In this document: positions 47,313 through 55,963 of the stretch, piece after piece
How the letters are laid out: each line of letters begins with the position of its first letter
Position numbering within the stretch: the stretch's first letter is position 1
From: Vibrio ichthyoenteri ATCC 700023
GTDB taxonomy: Bacteria > Pseudomonadota > Gammaproteobacteria > Enterobacterales > Vibrionaceae
NCBI RefSeq assembly: GCF_000222605.1
Contig: NZ_AFWF01000086.1
Coordinates: forward strand, 41,209 to 105,208
Reading direction: 5' to 3'
Length of the DNA: 64,000 bases
Position numbers and translations under genes: made by a program
The notes under the pieces: model-generated
What the model was told of the DNA's origin: nothing
The model's input: the letters and a program-made list of their open reading frames with translations, nothing else
Databases searched by the model: none

Positions 47313-48245
47313 TTATTTTGTCTTTTGACGATTCAGATAAAGCAGCGCAGCGTTTAGCATCATAATAAATGCTAATAAAACAACGCCCGTTGCATAGAGT
47401 GCACTCGCATGTACACCACTTGCGTAAGACATCTCTATCGCTATATTCGCCGTCAGTGTACGAGCCGAATCTAAGATACCTTGTGGCATTGCTGGCGCAT
47501 TACCCATAACCATGATGATCGCCATCGTTTCGCCAAGTGCACGACCAATACCCAAAATAACCCCTGTCATGATGCCTGAACGCGCAGCAGGAACTAACAA
47601 TTTAAAAATGGTGTATATCTTTGATGCACCCAGTGCCAAAGAACCTTCTTTATATGTTCTTGGCACCGCGCGAATTGACGTTTCCGATACGGTAATAACC
47701 GTCGGTAGAATCATCACACCAAGGACAATGATACCCGCTAGGATGGTATTACCCGCAGGGACATCAAAGACATTTTGAATCAGTGGAACAATAATAACTA
47801 AGCCAAAGAAGCCGTATACCACCGAAGGAATACCAGCCAATAGCTCTACCGCAGGGCGAATAACATCCGCGATGCGCTTTGGCGCAATCTCAGCGATGAA
47901 AACAGCCGTCAGTACACCTATAGGAACGCCGACGACAACCGCACCGAAAGTTGAAACAACCGAGGCGACAATCATGGTTGCAACACCATAAAGAGCCGGT
48001 GGTAACCAATCTTGTCCCAAAACGATACCTGTCACGCCAACTTCTTGGAACGCCGGAATAGATTCACGGACGATAAAGTAAGCAATAACGGCAAGAGAGA
48101 TAATGCCGATTGCGGCACTAGTCAGAAATAAGCCATGGAAGATGCGCTCTTTCCAGTCAACGCGCTTTTTAGCACGTAGGCCAGGCTTAGATATTTGAGT
48201 CGCTTCAGTGTTCATAAGCTCTTCACTATTTGTTGCGATGGTCAT
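47313..48245 (-). CDS. pstC: Phosphate ABC transporter permease PstC
   Basis: 310 residues; GGTGA lies six bases before the start. A hydrophilic N-terminal extension of about 35 residues precedes TM1. The EAA loop is EGSLALGASKIYTIFKLLVP, and GIGRALGETMAIIMVMGNAP is typical of PstC. It lies directly before pstA with a gap of about 10 bp. Confidence 0.96.
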   Translation of the reverse strand: MTIATNSEELMNTEATQISKPGLRAKKRVDWKERIFHGLFLTSAAIGIISLAVIAYFIVRESIPAFQEVGVTGIVLGQDWLPPALYGVATMIVASVVSTFGAVVVGVPIGVLTAVFIAEIAPKRIADVIRPAVELLAGIPSVVYGFFGLVIIVPLIQNVFDVPAGNTILAGIIVLGVMILPTVITVSETSIRAVPRTYKEGSLALGASKIYTIFKLLVPAARSGIMTGVILGIGRALGETMAIIMVMGNAPAMPQGILDSARTLTANIAIEMSYASGVHASALYATGVVLLAFIMMLNAALLYLNRQKTK

Positions 48246-48337
48246 AAAAAATCACCGTACTTGCCCAATCATATCGGGCAGTCGTGTAACAAAAGGCTCA
48301 GCCCAATGCGGGCTGAGCAATAATGGGTATTCGAATA

Positions 48338-49159
48338 TTAGTTAACTGAGATGTAACCTTTACTTTCTACGATTGTTTGTGCTTCGTCAGTTAGCATCCA
48401 ATCTAAGAATTTTTGAGCTTCAGCCGTCGGTTTGCCTTCTTTGTAAAGAACAAGGAATGGACGAGCTACTTGGTAAGAACCGTTCTTAACGTTATCTACT
48501 GAAGCTGGAGTGCCATTGATATCAAGCGCATTTACTGAGCCATCAACAGTACCTAGTGAGATGTAGCCGATTGCGTATGGGTTAGATGCGACCATTGTTT
48601 TCAGAGCACCGTTACCGTTGGCAACTTGAGCGCGTTGAGAAATCGCTGATACTTTCTTATCACCAATTTTTTTCTTAAGCTTCATGATATCTTCAAATGC
48701 GCCACGCGTACCTGATGCTGTATCACGAGTAATAGCGACGATTGGCTTATCTGCGCCACCAACGTCTTTCCAGTTAGTGATATCACCCTTGTAAATTGCC
48801 GTAACTTGCTCAGCCGTTAGACCTTCAAGTTTGTTTTTCGGGTTTACCACAACTGCGATACCATCACGAGCAACCACTTCTTCAACCAGTGTTGGCTCTT
48901 TTTCTGACTCTTTTAGATTACGAGATGACATGCCCAAATCTGCACTGCCATTTTTCGCAGCTTTAACGCCCGCTGAAGAACCAGGTCCTTGGACTTCAAT
49001 ATATACGTTTGCGTTGTCTTTCATGTATGTTTCAGAGAAAACTTCCATCAGTGGCGTAACGCTACTAGAACCTACAGCAGAGATAGTTTCTTTTGCTGAA
49101 GCTGGAGTCACTGCTAGTGTACTTAGTAGAGCAATCGCTCCGATAACTGTCTTTTTCAT
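48338..49159 (-). CDS. pstS: Periplasmic phosphate-binding protein PstS
   Basis: 273 residues from the ATG at 49159 (AAGGA upstream; a GTG just before it is less likely). Signal peptide ends at ASA-KE. Phosphate-contact motifs are VGSSSVTPLME, GPGSSAGVKAAKNGSADLGMSSR and TRDTASGTRGAFED. This is the shorter class of PstS common in Vibrio. It is the first gene of the unit, with Pho boxes upstream. Confidence 0.95.
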   Translation of the reverse strand: MKKTVIGAIALLSTLAVTPASAKETISAVGSSSVTPLMEVFSETYMKDNANVYIEVQGPGSSAGVKAAKNGSADLGMSSRNLKESEKEPTLVEEVVARDGIAVVVNPKNKLEGLTAEQVTAIYKGDITNWKDVGGADKPIVAITRDTASGTRGAFEDIMKLKKKIGDKKVSAISQRAQVANGNGALKTMVASNPYAIGYISLGTVDGSVNALDINGTPASVDNVKNGSYQVARPFLVLYKEGKPTAEAQKFLDWMLTDEAQTIVESKGYISVN

Positions 49160-49226
49160 CACAAGTTCCTTTATTGGCTTTATTGCCGTTGTGTTTATTC
49201 AACGATGCCTACTTTAGGGGGTAAAT

Positions 49227-49266
49227 ATGACAGTTGTGTTTCACTTAATTGAAGCCTATATGACAG
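49227..49266 (-). promoter_or_regulatory. Tandem Pho boxes (PhoB binding) upstream of pstS
   Basis: Two perfect CTGTCAT half-sites on the minus strand (complements at 49227-49233 and 49260-49266) are 33 bp apart, three times the 11-bp PhoB period. A partial half-site CTTCAAT falls at the intermediate phase near 49249-49255. This predicts PhoB activation under phosphate limitation. Confidence 0.75.
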
Positions 49267-49402
49267 TTGTAAAAAAGCATTCGCCCACAGAAAACAAGAC
49301 TAAATCATTGATATTTATAGAATCAACAACAAAACCGGCGTAAATACATACAGCTTATCGCATAAGAAATAAGCAGTAATTTCGCTTTTTGTCATAAAGT
49401 AA

Positions 49403-49432
49403 AAAAGCCAGTCATAATTATGACTGGCTTTT
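49403..49432. terminator. Bidirectional terminator, 30-bp perfect palindrome
   Basis: AAAAGCCAGTCATAA (49403-49417) is followed at once by its full complement TTATGACTGGCTTTT. It lies after the fructose PTS gene (minus strand) and before the pst promoter. Confidence 0.85.
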
Positions 49433-49461
49433 AGCCCAACAGAGTTGGATTACAGGAGCAC

Positions 49462-49500
49462 ACTAGTCTAGGGGGAAAACTAGTCTGCTTAGGGGGAAAA
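49462..49500. repeat. Short direct repeats downstream of the fructose PTS gene
   Basis: TAGGGGGAAAA occurs at 49469-49479 and 49490-49500, exactly 21 bp (two helical turns) apart. ACTAGTCT occurs at 49462-49469 and 49479-49486. They lie between the PTS stop codon and its terminator. Confidence 0.6.
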
Positions 49501-49532
49501 GTCTCACGATCTGATGGTAACAACCACTCGAT

Positions 49533-51392
49533 CTAAGTTTTCGATTTGATCAATGCCGCCGCACTTAACATTGCATCTTTAGTACAGACATCAATGATTT
49601 TTAAGTGATTAAATCGCTCTGGATCTTTAATCGCGACATCATGAGCAAAGATCACAAAGCGCGCTTTTTCGACATCTTTGGCGGTAATACGATTATTGAT
49701 ACCATTAGCACCTTGTGTTTCAACCTTAATCTTAATTCCTAACGCGTAAGCGGCTTTTTCTAACGACTTCGCTGCCAAGAAAGTGTGCGCAACGCCTGAA
49801 GGACAAGCGGTAACCGCCAGAACTTCCGCTTCGCCTTCACCTTCAATAGAACGATAACGCTCAGCACAACTTAAGCTTTCATCTTCATTGACCGTCTTTT
49901 TTAGCAAAATAACAATAGCCGCGGTGGTGAGTGCCCCTGCCAAGGTGCCGACGATGTAGCCAATTTTCCCATCCACAACTGGCAGCACAATCCACCCGCC
50001 CCACGGCGCATGGTTGACGACATGAAACATGAAACCCATTACGTTACCCACAATGCCACCGGCAACAATTGCGGGGATAACACGCGCGGGATCAGAAGCG
50101 GCAAATGGAATAGCGCCTTCACTGATGCCTATCATGCCCATAATTCCAGCCGCTTTGCCCGCTTCACGTTCATCGCGTTTAAATTTCTTTGGTGATAGCA
50201 GTGTTGCTAAAGCCATCCCTAACGGTGGAGTGCAAATTGCAATTCCAACCCCACCCATTAACCATGGTTGTGTATTAATCTGTGTTTGCGCGAATAACGT
50301 CGCGACTTTATTGATAGGGCCGCCCATATCAAACGCCGTCATAGCACCGAGAACAGTGCCAAGCATGATCTTGCCCGACCCTGCCAGTCCAGCCAGCGAT
50401 TGATTCAATGACTCCATCGCATTCGCAATAGGAGCGCCAATTAGCCACATTACCGCACCGCACGTTACAAACGTGCCAATCAGTGGGTAAATAAAGATAG
50501 ACCCGAGTGAGCTCATGCTGCTCGGCAATTTAATTTTCTTCAGCAGCCATACCACGTACCCGGCAAAAAAACCGACCACGATAGCACCAAGAAACCCGGT
50601 GTTGTAATGACTCACCGCAATCCACGCACCGATCATACCCGGAGCAAGACCTGGTTTATCGGCAATGGAATAGGCAATATAGCCCCCCAATACCGCGGTA
50701 AATAAGGTCAGCCCCGCGAGACCCATTTGGGCAATATCCGCTAACACTCCTGTCGTTGGTACACCACCATGACCAGAAATCATCACTGATAACGACAACA
50801 ATACGCCACCAGCCACGATAAATGGGATCATATGTGAAGTGCCAAACAACAAATGCTCTTTCGCCCTGGCCAAACTTTGCTTCATTGGACTCAGCGGCGG
50901 AGCGAGTTCAACCTGATCGACATAGACGTTATGGTGCTCAACACCAACATCGGTCAATAATGCTAGAGCTTCCTCTATTGACTGGACTTGCTTAAGGTCC
51001 GTCACAAAGCCATCTTCAATCAATTTTGAAGAAAGCTGCGCTAATACTTCAATATGGTGGTGGTCATCGCCATCTGGAGACGCGAGCATAAAAAACACAT
51101 CCGATAGCTCGCCATCTTCAGCACCATAATCGATGCCATTTTGACTGATGCCAACCGCCACTGCCGGAGTTGATACTGCATAGCTTTTTGCATGAGGAAT
51201 GGCGATACCTTGTTCAAAACCGGTATTACCGATGCTTTCTCGTTTCCAGATATCCACCAGAAAGTCGTTTTTGTTTACCAATTTACCTGCCGACTCTAAC
51301 AACCCGACAAGTTCCAGTAACACTTCTTCCTTGGTTTGAGCTTTAAGGTCTAAACAGATCGTCTCTGGTTCAATTAGATTTGTTATATCCAT
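49533..51392 (-). CDS. Fructose-family PTS permease, domains IIA-IIC-IIB
   Basis: 619 residues from the ATG at 51392, eight to nine bases after AGGTG; a GTG at 51404 overlaps that ribosome binding site. Residues 1-150 are a fructose-type IIA with phosphorylated His67 in GIAIPHAKS. Residues about 170-500 are the IIC channel (GTSHMIPFIVAGGVL, AFDMGGPINK, GISEGAIPFAASDP). The C-terminal IIB has the phospho-cysteine in TACPSGVAHTFLAA. It imports and phosphorylates a hexose, probably fructose or mannose. It diverges from a second PTS unit at 51607. Confidence 0.95.
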   Translation of the reverse strand: MDITNLIEPETICLDLKAQTKEEVLLELVGLLESAGKLVNKNDFLVDIWKRESIGNTGFEQGIAIPHAKSYAVSTPAVAVGISQNGIDYGAEDGELSDVFFMLASPDGDDHHHIEVLAQLSSKLIEDGFVTDLKQVQSIEEALALLTDVGVEHHNVYVDQVELAPPLSPMKQSLARAKEHLLFGTSHMIPFIVAGGVLLSLSVMISGHGGVPTTGVLADIAQMGLAGLTLFTAVLGGYIAYSIADKPGLAPGMIGAWIAVSHYNTGFLGAIVVGFFAGYVVWLLKKIKLPSSMSSLGSIFIYPLIGTFVTCGAVMWLIGAPIANAMESLNQSLAGLAGSGKIMLGTVLGAMTAFDMGGPINKVATLFAQTQINTQPWLMGGVGIAICTPPLGMALATLLSPKKFKRDEREAGKAAGIMGMIGISEGAIPFAASDPARVIPAIVAGGIVGNVMGFMFHVVNHAPWGGWIVLPVVDGKIGYIVGTLAGALTTAAIVILLKKTVNEDESLSCAERYRSIEGEGEAEVLAVTACPSGVAHTFLAAKSLEKAAYALGIKIKVETQGANGINNRITAKDVEKARFVIFAHDVAIKDPERFNHLKIIDVCTKDAMLSAAALIKSKT

Positions 51393-51606
51393 TGTTATTG
51401 TCACCTAAAATTTGAACAAAAACGGCCCATGCATGAGCGTAGATTAACCAACCTTACCCCATGTAAGATATAGGAGGAATCTAGCATTAACTGGAAAAAT
51501 GTAACACTCATTTCAAACTGTGATACGCCTCTTACCTGAGCATGGTTTTAAGCGAACTTTTCTCGCTTTGATATGCTAGTATCGGGCAAAAATAGAGCCG
51601 AGAATC

Positions 51607-51909
51607 ATGATGAAAATTGTTGCTGTCACTGCATGCCCAACCGGTATTGCTCATACTTATATGGCCGCAGACGCCCTAGTAAAAGCGGCATCTAAATTCA
51701 ACGTCCAGATAAAAGTAGAAACACAAGGCGCAATGGGGATCGAAAACCCTTTAACGCCATTAGATATCACCCATGCAGATAGAGTTCTTATTGTCTCTGA
51801 CATCGAGATTGAACAAGCCGGTCGTTTTGAGGGAATGAACAAAATTCAAATCCCAATCGAAGATGTATTACTTAACGTCGACAAAGTGTTTCTTATTCAT
51901 TGCCGATAA
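51607..51909 (+). CDS. Stand-alone fructose-type PTS IIB protein
   Basis: 100 residues. The N-terminus KIVAVTACPTGIAHTYMAADAL holds the phospho-accepting cysteine; KVETQGAMGIEN and the later VLIVSDIEIE fit the fold. ATGs at 51607 and 51610 are both possible. It is followed 25 bp later by an HPr-like/IIA fusion on the same strand. The pair has no IIC of its own, so it may serve the permease encoded divergently or another one. Confidence 0.92.
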   Translation: MMKIVAVTACPTGIAHTYMAADALVKAASKFNVQIKVETQGAMGIENPLTPLDITHADRVLIVSDIEIEQAGRFEGMNKIQIPIEDVLLNVDKVFLIHCR

Positions 51910-51934
51910 CTCAGAGCAGAATTGAATATCGCTG

Positions 51935-52711
51935 ATGAACGAATATCAAATTACATTTTTAGTCGATGACGCTAACGCCAGTGCTCATGTTGCATCACCA
52001 CTGCATCGAATCGCCAAGAAATTCAAAAGCTCACTGCATATTTTGAATATTACTCAAGATCGTTGCGCCAAATTGACACGATCCATGGCAATGCTACAAG
52101 CAGGGTTAATCAAGGGTGACATTTGCCAAATAACCGCAATGGGTATTGACGCGGAACTCGCTTGTTTTGTCATAAAAGACATCATAGCCGAACATTTCAC
52201 ACTGGTGGGTTCACAGATCAATTATGAATTTTCTAGCCAACTGGCTCAGCAATTACCGCAGATCTGCCCTCCCAGCGAAATACATTGGCATTACGCCAAA
52301 GCCCGCACAGAATTGACCAAGTTCGAATGTCTAAAAGGACTGGCTCAACTGATTTACCCTGACAATCCAGATGAGTTGATTCTGGCCTTTATTAAAAGAG
52401 AGGAACGCTCATCAACATGTGTCACTCCAGGCATCGCATTGCCCCATGTCATGTTCGCTGATGTCGAACACGTTTCGGTCGCCGTCATCGTCAATGAAAA
52501 AGCCATAGACTGGGCATCAAAGATGGGCGATGTGCACATCGCAATAGCACTGGTAATTCCTGCCAAACCTAACCGAGAACAAATTATTTCCGCAACAAAT
52601 CTCACCCGCAACCTTCTTAGTGGGCAAATAGCGGAACGTTTATTGTTTACCCGAAGCAGCGTAGATCTACAAGCCTTACTGATGTACTCCATGTCGCGCC
52701 TCATTGTTTAA
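51935..52711 (+). CDS. HPr-like/IIA fusion protein of the fructose PTS
   Basis: 258 residues. Residues 1-90 follow the HPr pattern: ASAHVASPLHRIAKKF at the active-site position (His18 kept; the conserved Arg two positions after it is replaced by Ala20), then AGLIKGDICQITAMGIDAE. Residues about 110-258 are a IIA domain with His171 in GIALPHVMF. FruB-type proteins have the opposite order (IIA first, HPr last). It could be a phosphoryl-transfer or regulatory protein; the HPr half may be weakened. It follows the stand-alone IIB gene. Confidence 0.75.
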   Translation: MNEYQITFLVDDANASAHVASPLHRIAKKFKSSLHILNITQDRCAKLTRSMAMLQAGLIKGDICQITAMGIDAELACFVIKDIIAEHFTLVGSQINYEFSSQLAQQLPQICPPSEIHWHYAKARTELTKFECLKGLAQLIYPDNPDELILAFIKREERSSTCVTPGIALPHVMFADVEHVSVAVIVNEKAIDWASKMGDVHIAIALVIPAKPNREQIISATNLTRNLLSGQIAERLLFTRSSVDLQALLMYSMSRLIV

Positions 52712-52763
52712 CGAAACACGCAGCTAGTCACCAGCATCCTAGCCCACCATCGATAAATTATTT

Positions 52764-53603
52764 TTACGCCGAGCCACGATATTCGGTTGGCGTTCGACCG
52801 GTTCTATTTTTAAAGACTCGACAAAAATAGTTCACATCTTTAAAGCCACAGCGCAGCGATACTTCACTCAACTTGAAGTTGTATTTTTTCAACATGAACT
52901 TTGCTCGATCCACCCTTACCCAAGTAATGTAATCCGCTAGCGTCATATGGCCTTGTTGACGGAAAAGACGTGACAAATGGTTCGCAGAGATACTAAATCG
53001 CTCCGCAATACTGTCGCGCGAGATCGGTCGATGGAAGTTATCTTGAATATAGATACATATTCCTTGATAAAGATCTTGAACACGACTTTGCGTTTGTTCG
53101 ATAGGCGCTTCGAGCATAACTTTGCTGTATTGAAGCAATGCTTGCAGTAGCAATTCATCCATCGGTTTTTTGTGGCTCTCACGCGCTAAAGAACTAAGCG
53201 CCTCAAGAATATTGTCAATCGCAAAGCCTGATCGAGTCTGAATACTGTGCTTTTGGACATCAAAAAAACCGGTTTCACCTTTGCGCTTGCTCACCAAGCT
53301 CAAGCCCAGTTGGCGACGACCAAATAAGATACTTAAAACGGAACAATCTGTATCCCAGTCAGGTTTATTCCAGCAGTTTGGCGGAATAAAAATAGCATCA
53401 CCCGCCTTGGCCGCAATATGAGTGACCTTGCGATCATGGCTTTCCATCTCATTGATATATTCGCCATCCAATACCAATTCAAGTCGCGGAAAGTTTACTT
53501 GGTAGCTAAATTCTGGAGGCGTATGAAAATCACCAGCAAACCATATGTGATGAAACGGTTCGCGTTCACTAAGGACTGAAGATATCAGATCATGAAAAAT
53601 CAT
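52764..53603 (-). CDS. AraC-family regulator with cupin sensor domain
   Basis: 279 residues. The N-terminal half is a cupin-like sugar-binding domain. The C-terminal 100 residues hold two helix-turn-helix motifs: ISRDSIAERFSISANHLSRLFRQ and LSEVSLRCGFKDVNYFCRVFK, ending in TGRTPTEYR, the AraC signature. It diverges from the IIABC-manA unit across a 377-bp region, so it is the likely regulator of that unit, responding to a sugar (inference). Confidence 0.92.
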   Translation of the reverse strand: MIFHDLISSVLSEREPFHHIWFAGDFHTPPEFSYQVNFPRLELVLDGEYINEMESHDRKVTHIAAKAGDAIFIPPNCWNKPDWDTDCSVLSILFGRRQLGLSLVSKRKGETGFFDVQKHSIQTRSGFAIDNILEALSSLARESHKKPMDELLLQALLQYSKVMLEAPIEQTQSRVQDLYQGICIYIQDNFHRPISRDSIAERFSISANHLSRLFRQQGHMTLADYITWVRVDRAKFMLKKYNFKLSEVSLRCGFKDVNYFCRVFKNRTGRTPTEYRGSA

Positions 53604-53980
53604 TGAATGGGCTCAAATTACGCATTCTTAATGCTATTAAGATAGATATACATCGGTAGGTGGTCATTCACCAAGGAGCAAAATCACACTTCAAAAATTA
53701 GGTTACAAAAATTCAGCCTCTGTGACAATTTTATAGCTAATTAATTCAAACTCACTCATAAAACCCAATAAAAACAATCAGTATAGACATAGCACATAAT
53801 TCATCCAAATAATTAATACGTCACAAATATGCAATCCAGAGCACCCAGCGACCGATCTATATCACACTCTTTTTAATGCGTTACAATTGTCTAGTAAATG
53901 CTTCTTTTCTTCACTACAGCCCATCAGCCTCACCCACCAGAATAACCCCATCAAAATAACAAAGTGAACTGGGGTGCGAC
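53604..53980 (+). promoter_or_regulatory. Divergent regulatory region between AraC-type gene and PTS IIABC
   Basis: 377 bp with no ORF. It is AT-rich and must carry two promoters and probably AraC-type half-sites. TGTGA near 53720 and TCACA near 53865 look like CRP half-sites, but neither has a good partner. I see nothing I would assign firmly. Confidence 0.35.
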
Positions 53981-55885
53981 ATGATCACCAAATTAATCAA
54001 TCAAGATTTAATTTCGCTTAATCTACAAGCAACGTCTAAAGATGACGTTTTTAACGAACTTATCGACATTCTTCATGCTCAAGGGCGAATCTCTGATAAA
54101 GCCCAATTTTTAACGGACATCAAAGCGCGTGAAGAGGTGGGTAACACAGGTTTCGAAGAAGGCATTGCGTTACCGCACGCCAAGAGTGCGGCAGTTACCG
54201 AACCCGCTGTCGCGATCGGCATTAGTCGTCATGGAATAGATTATGGCGCAGAAGATGGTTTGCCATCAAAACTGTTCTTTATGATTGCCTCTCCAGATGG
54301 TGGCGATAACCACCATATTGAAGTCCTTGCAGAGCTCTCTTCTAAACTGATCGAAGACGGTTTTATTGAGCGCTTTTTAGCTGCTCAATCGAATCAAGAA
54401 GCCTTAGATTTATTGTTAGAAAAACCTCAACCTGTTATCGCGATCTCAAATGAAGAAAGCAAAGGCTTTGTGATTGGCGTCACCGGATGCCCAACAGGTG
54501 TCGCGCATACCTATCTTGCAGCTGAAGCGCTTGAAAAAGGCGCGGCTGAGCTCGGGTACGAAATCAAAGTCGAAACCAATGGTTCGATTGGTATAAAAAA
54601 CAGCCCAAGCGCTGACGACATTGCTCGCGCTGATGCAATCATCATCGCGAGTGACAAGCAAGTAGAAATGGCGCGTTTCGCTGGCAAACGTCTGATAGAA
54701 ACCAATGTCAAAGCGCCGATTCGGGATGCAAAAGCGGTGATTAACGAGGCATTAAATGCGCCTATTTATGACGCTAAATCGGCGCCAGCGACTCAATCTT
54801 CGGCTGAAAAAGCTACTCAAGCGCGTGGTAACTTATATCGCTATTTGATGAACGGTGTTTCTCATATGATCCCGTTCGTAGTCACCGGTGGTTTGCTCAT
54901 TGCGCTCGCACTAGCAGTCGGTGGCGAGCCTAGCGAATCGGGTATGGCAATACCGGCAGGCAGCATGTGGAATCAAATCCTTGAAGTCGGTGTGGTTGCC
55001 TTTACCTTAATGATTCCAATTCTTGCGGGCTACATCGCCTATGCCATCGCTGACCGTCCTGCTCTTGCTCCAGGCCTGATTGGTGGTTGGATTGCAAACA
55101 ACGGTTCATTTTACGGCGCAGAAGCTGGGACTGGTTTTATTGGTGCCATCATAGCCGGTCTGTTAGTAGGCTACTTTGTTAAGTTCATCACCTCGATCAA
55201 CTATCACAAATTCATTCGTCCACTCGTGCCAATCATGATCGCTCCGATCACAGGCTCACTGTTCATTGCCGGTTTATTCATCTTTGTTATTGGCGCGCCA
55301 ATCGCGGGACTAATGGATAGCCTTAACGCCATGTTAACCAGCATGAGTACTGGCAATGTCGTGTTGTTAGGTATTGTCCTTGGTGGCATGGCTGGCTTCG
55401 ATATGGGTGGCCCGTTCAATAAGGTCGCATTCCTATTCTCTGTTGGCATGATTGCAAGCGGTCAAACTCAATTTATGGGTGCGATGGCGTGTGCAATCCC
55501 AGTCGCGCCTCTAGGTATGGCTCTCGCTACAGTGCTTGGCCGCAAGCTTGGTATTTTTGAAGAATCAGAAATTGAAGCAGGTAAAGCATCAGGCGCAATG
55601 GGTCTGGTTGGTATCTCTGAAGGTGCCATTCCATTTGCAGCACAAGATCCTCTTTCTGTTATTCCAGCGAACGTACTCGGCTCTATGGTCGCGGCGGTTA
55701 TGGCCTTCACATTTGGAATTACCAACAGCGTCGCTCACGGCGGCCCAGTCGTTGCCCTACTTGGTGCAATGAATTTACCGCTGCTTGCATTGCTATCTAT
55801 GGCGACCGGCGCTGCTGTGACGGCAGTAACGTGTGTGACCTTGAAAAAAATCCGTAAAGCGAAGCTCGTTGCAGCGATCGCATAA
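53981..55885 (+). CDS. Fructose/mannose-family PTS permease, domains IIA-IIB-IIC
   Basis: 634 residues. IIA (1-150) has His66 in GIALPHAKS, IIB (about 160-260) has Cys170 in VTGCPTGVAHTYLAA, and IIC (about 275-634) has NGVSHMIPFVVTGGLL, GFDMGGPFNK and ISEGAIPFAAQDP. The domain order differs from the IIA-IIC-IIB protein at 49533. It is followed by manA, so mannose is a reasonable substrate: import as mannose-6-phosphate, then isomerisation to fructose-6-phosphate (inference). No EIID/EIIC-man type protein is involved. Confidence 0.95.
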   Translation: MITKLINQDLISLNLQATSKDDVFNELIDILHAQGRISDKAQFLTDIKAREEVGNTGFEEGIALPHAKSAAVTEPAVAIGISRHGIDYGAEDGLPSKLFFMIASPDGGDNHHIEVLAELSSKLIEDGFIERFLAAQSNQEALDLLLEKPQPVIAISNEESKGFVIGVTGCPTGVAHTYLAAEALEKGAAELGYEIKVETNGSIGIKNSPSADDIARADAIIIASDKQVEMARFAGKRLIETNVKAPIRDAKAVINEALNAPIYDAKSAPATQSSAEKATQARGNLYRYLMNGVSHMIPFVVTGGLLIALALAVGGEPSESGMAIPAGSMWNQILEVGVVAFTLMIPILAGYIAYAIADRPALAPGLIGGWIANNGSFYGAEAGTGFIGAIIAGLLVGYFVKFITSINYHKFIRPLVPIMIAPITGSLFIAGLFIFVIGAPIAGLMDSLNAMLTSMSTGNVVLLGIVLGGMAGFDMGGPFNKVAFLFSVGMIASGQTQFMGAMACAIPVAPLGMALATVLGRKLGIFEESEIEAGKASGAMGLVGISEGAIPFAAQDPLSVIPANVLGSMVAAVMAFTFGITNSVAHGGPVVALLGAMNLPLLALLSMATGAAVTAVTCVTLKKIRKAKLVAAIA

Positions 55886-55901
55886 CCATCAGTACTTATC
55901 G

Positions 55902-55933
55902 AATGGCTTGAGCTTCAACTCAAGCCATTTTGC
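55902..55933 (+). terminator. Hairpin between PTS IIABC and manA
   Basis: AATGGCTTGAG (55902-55912) pairs with CTCAAGCCATT (55919-55929), followed by a mixed TTGCATTTC tail. It is probably a partial terminator or processing hairpin that lowers manA expression relative to the permease. Confidence 0.65.
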
Positions 55934-55963
55934 ATTTCATCCTAGCCTATGGCGGTCACTTTT

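Noticed and set aside
53604-53980. CRP sites in the AraC/PTS divergent region
   Set aside because: Isolated TGTGA and TCACA half-sites are present but lack partners at the right spacing.
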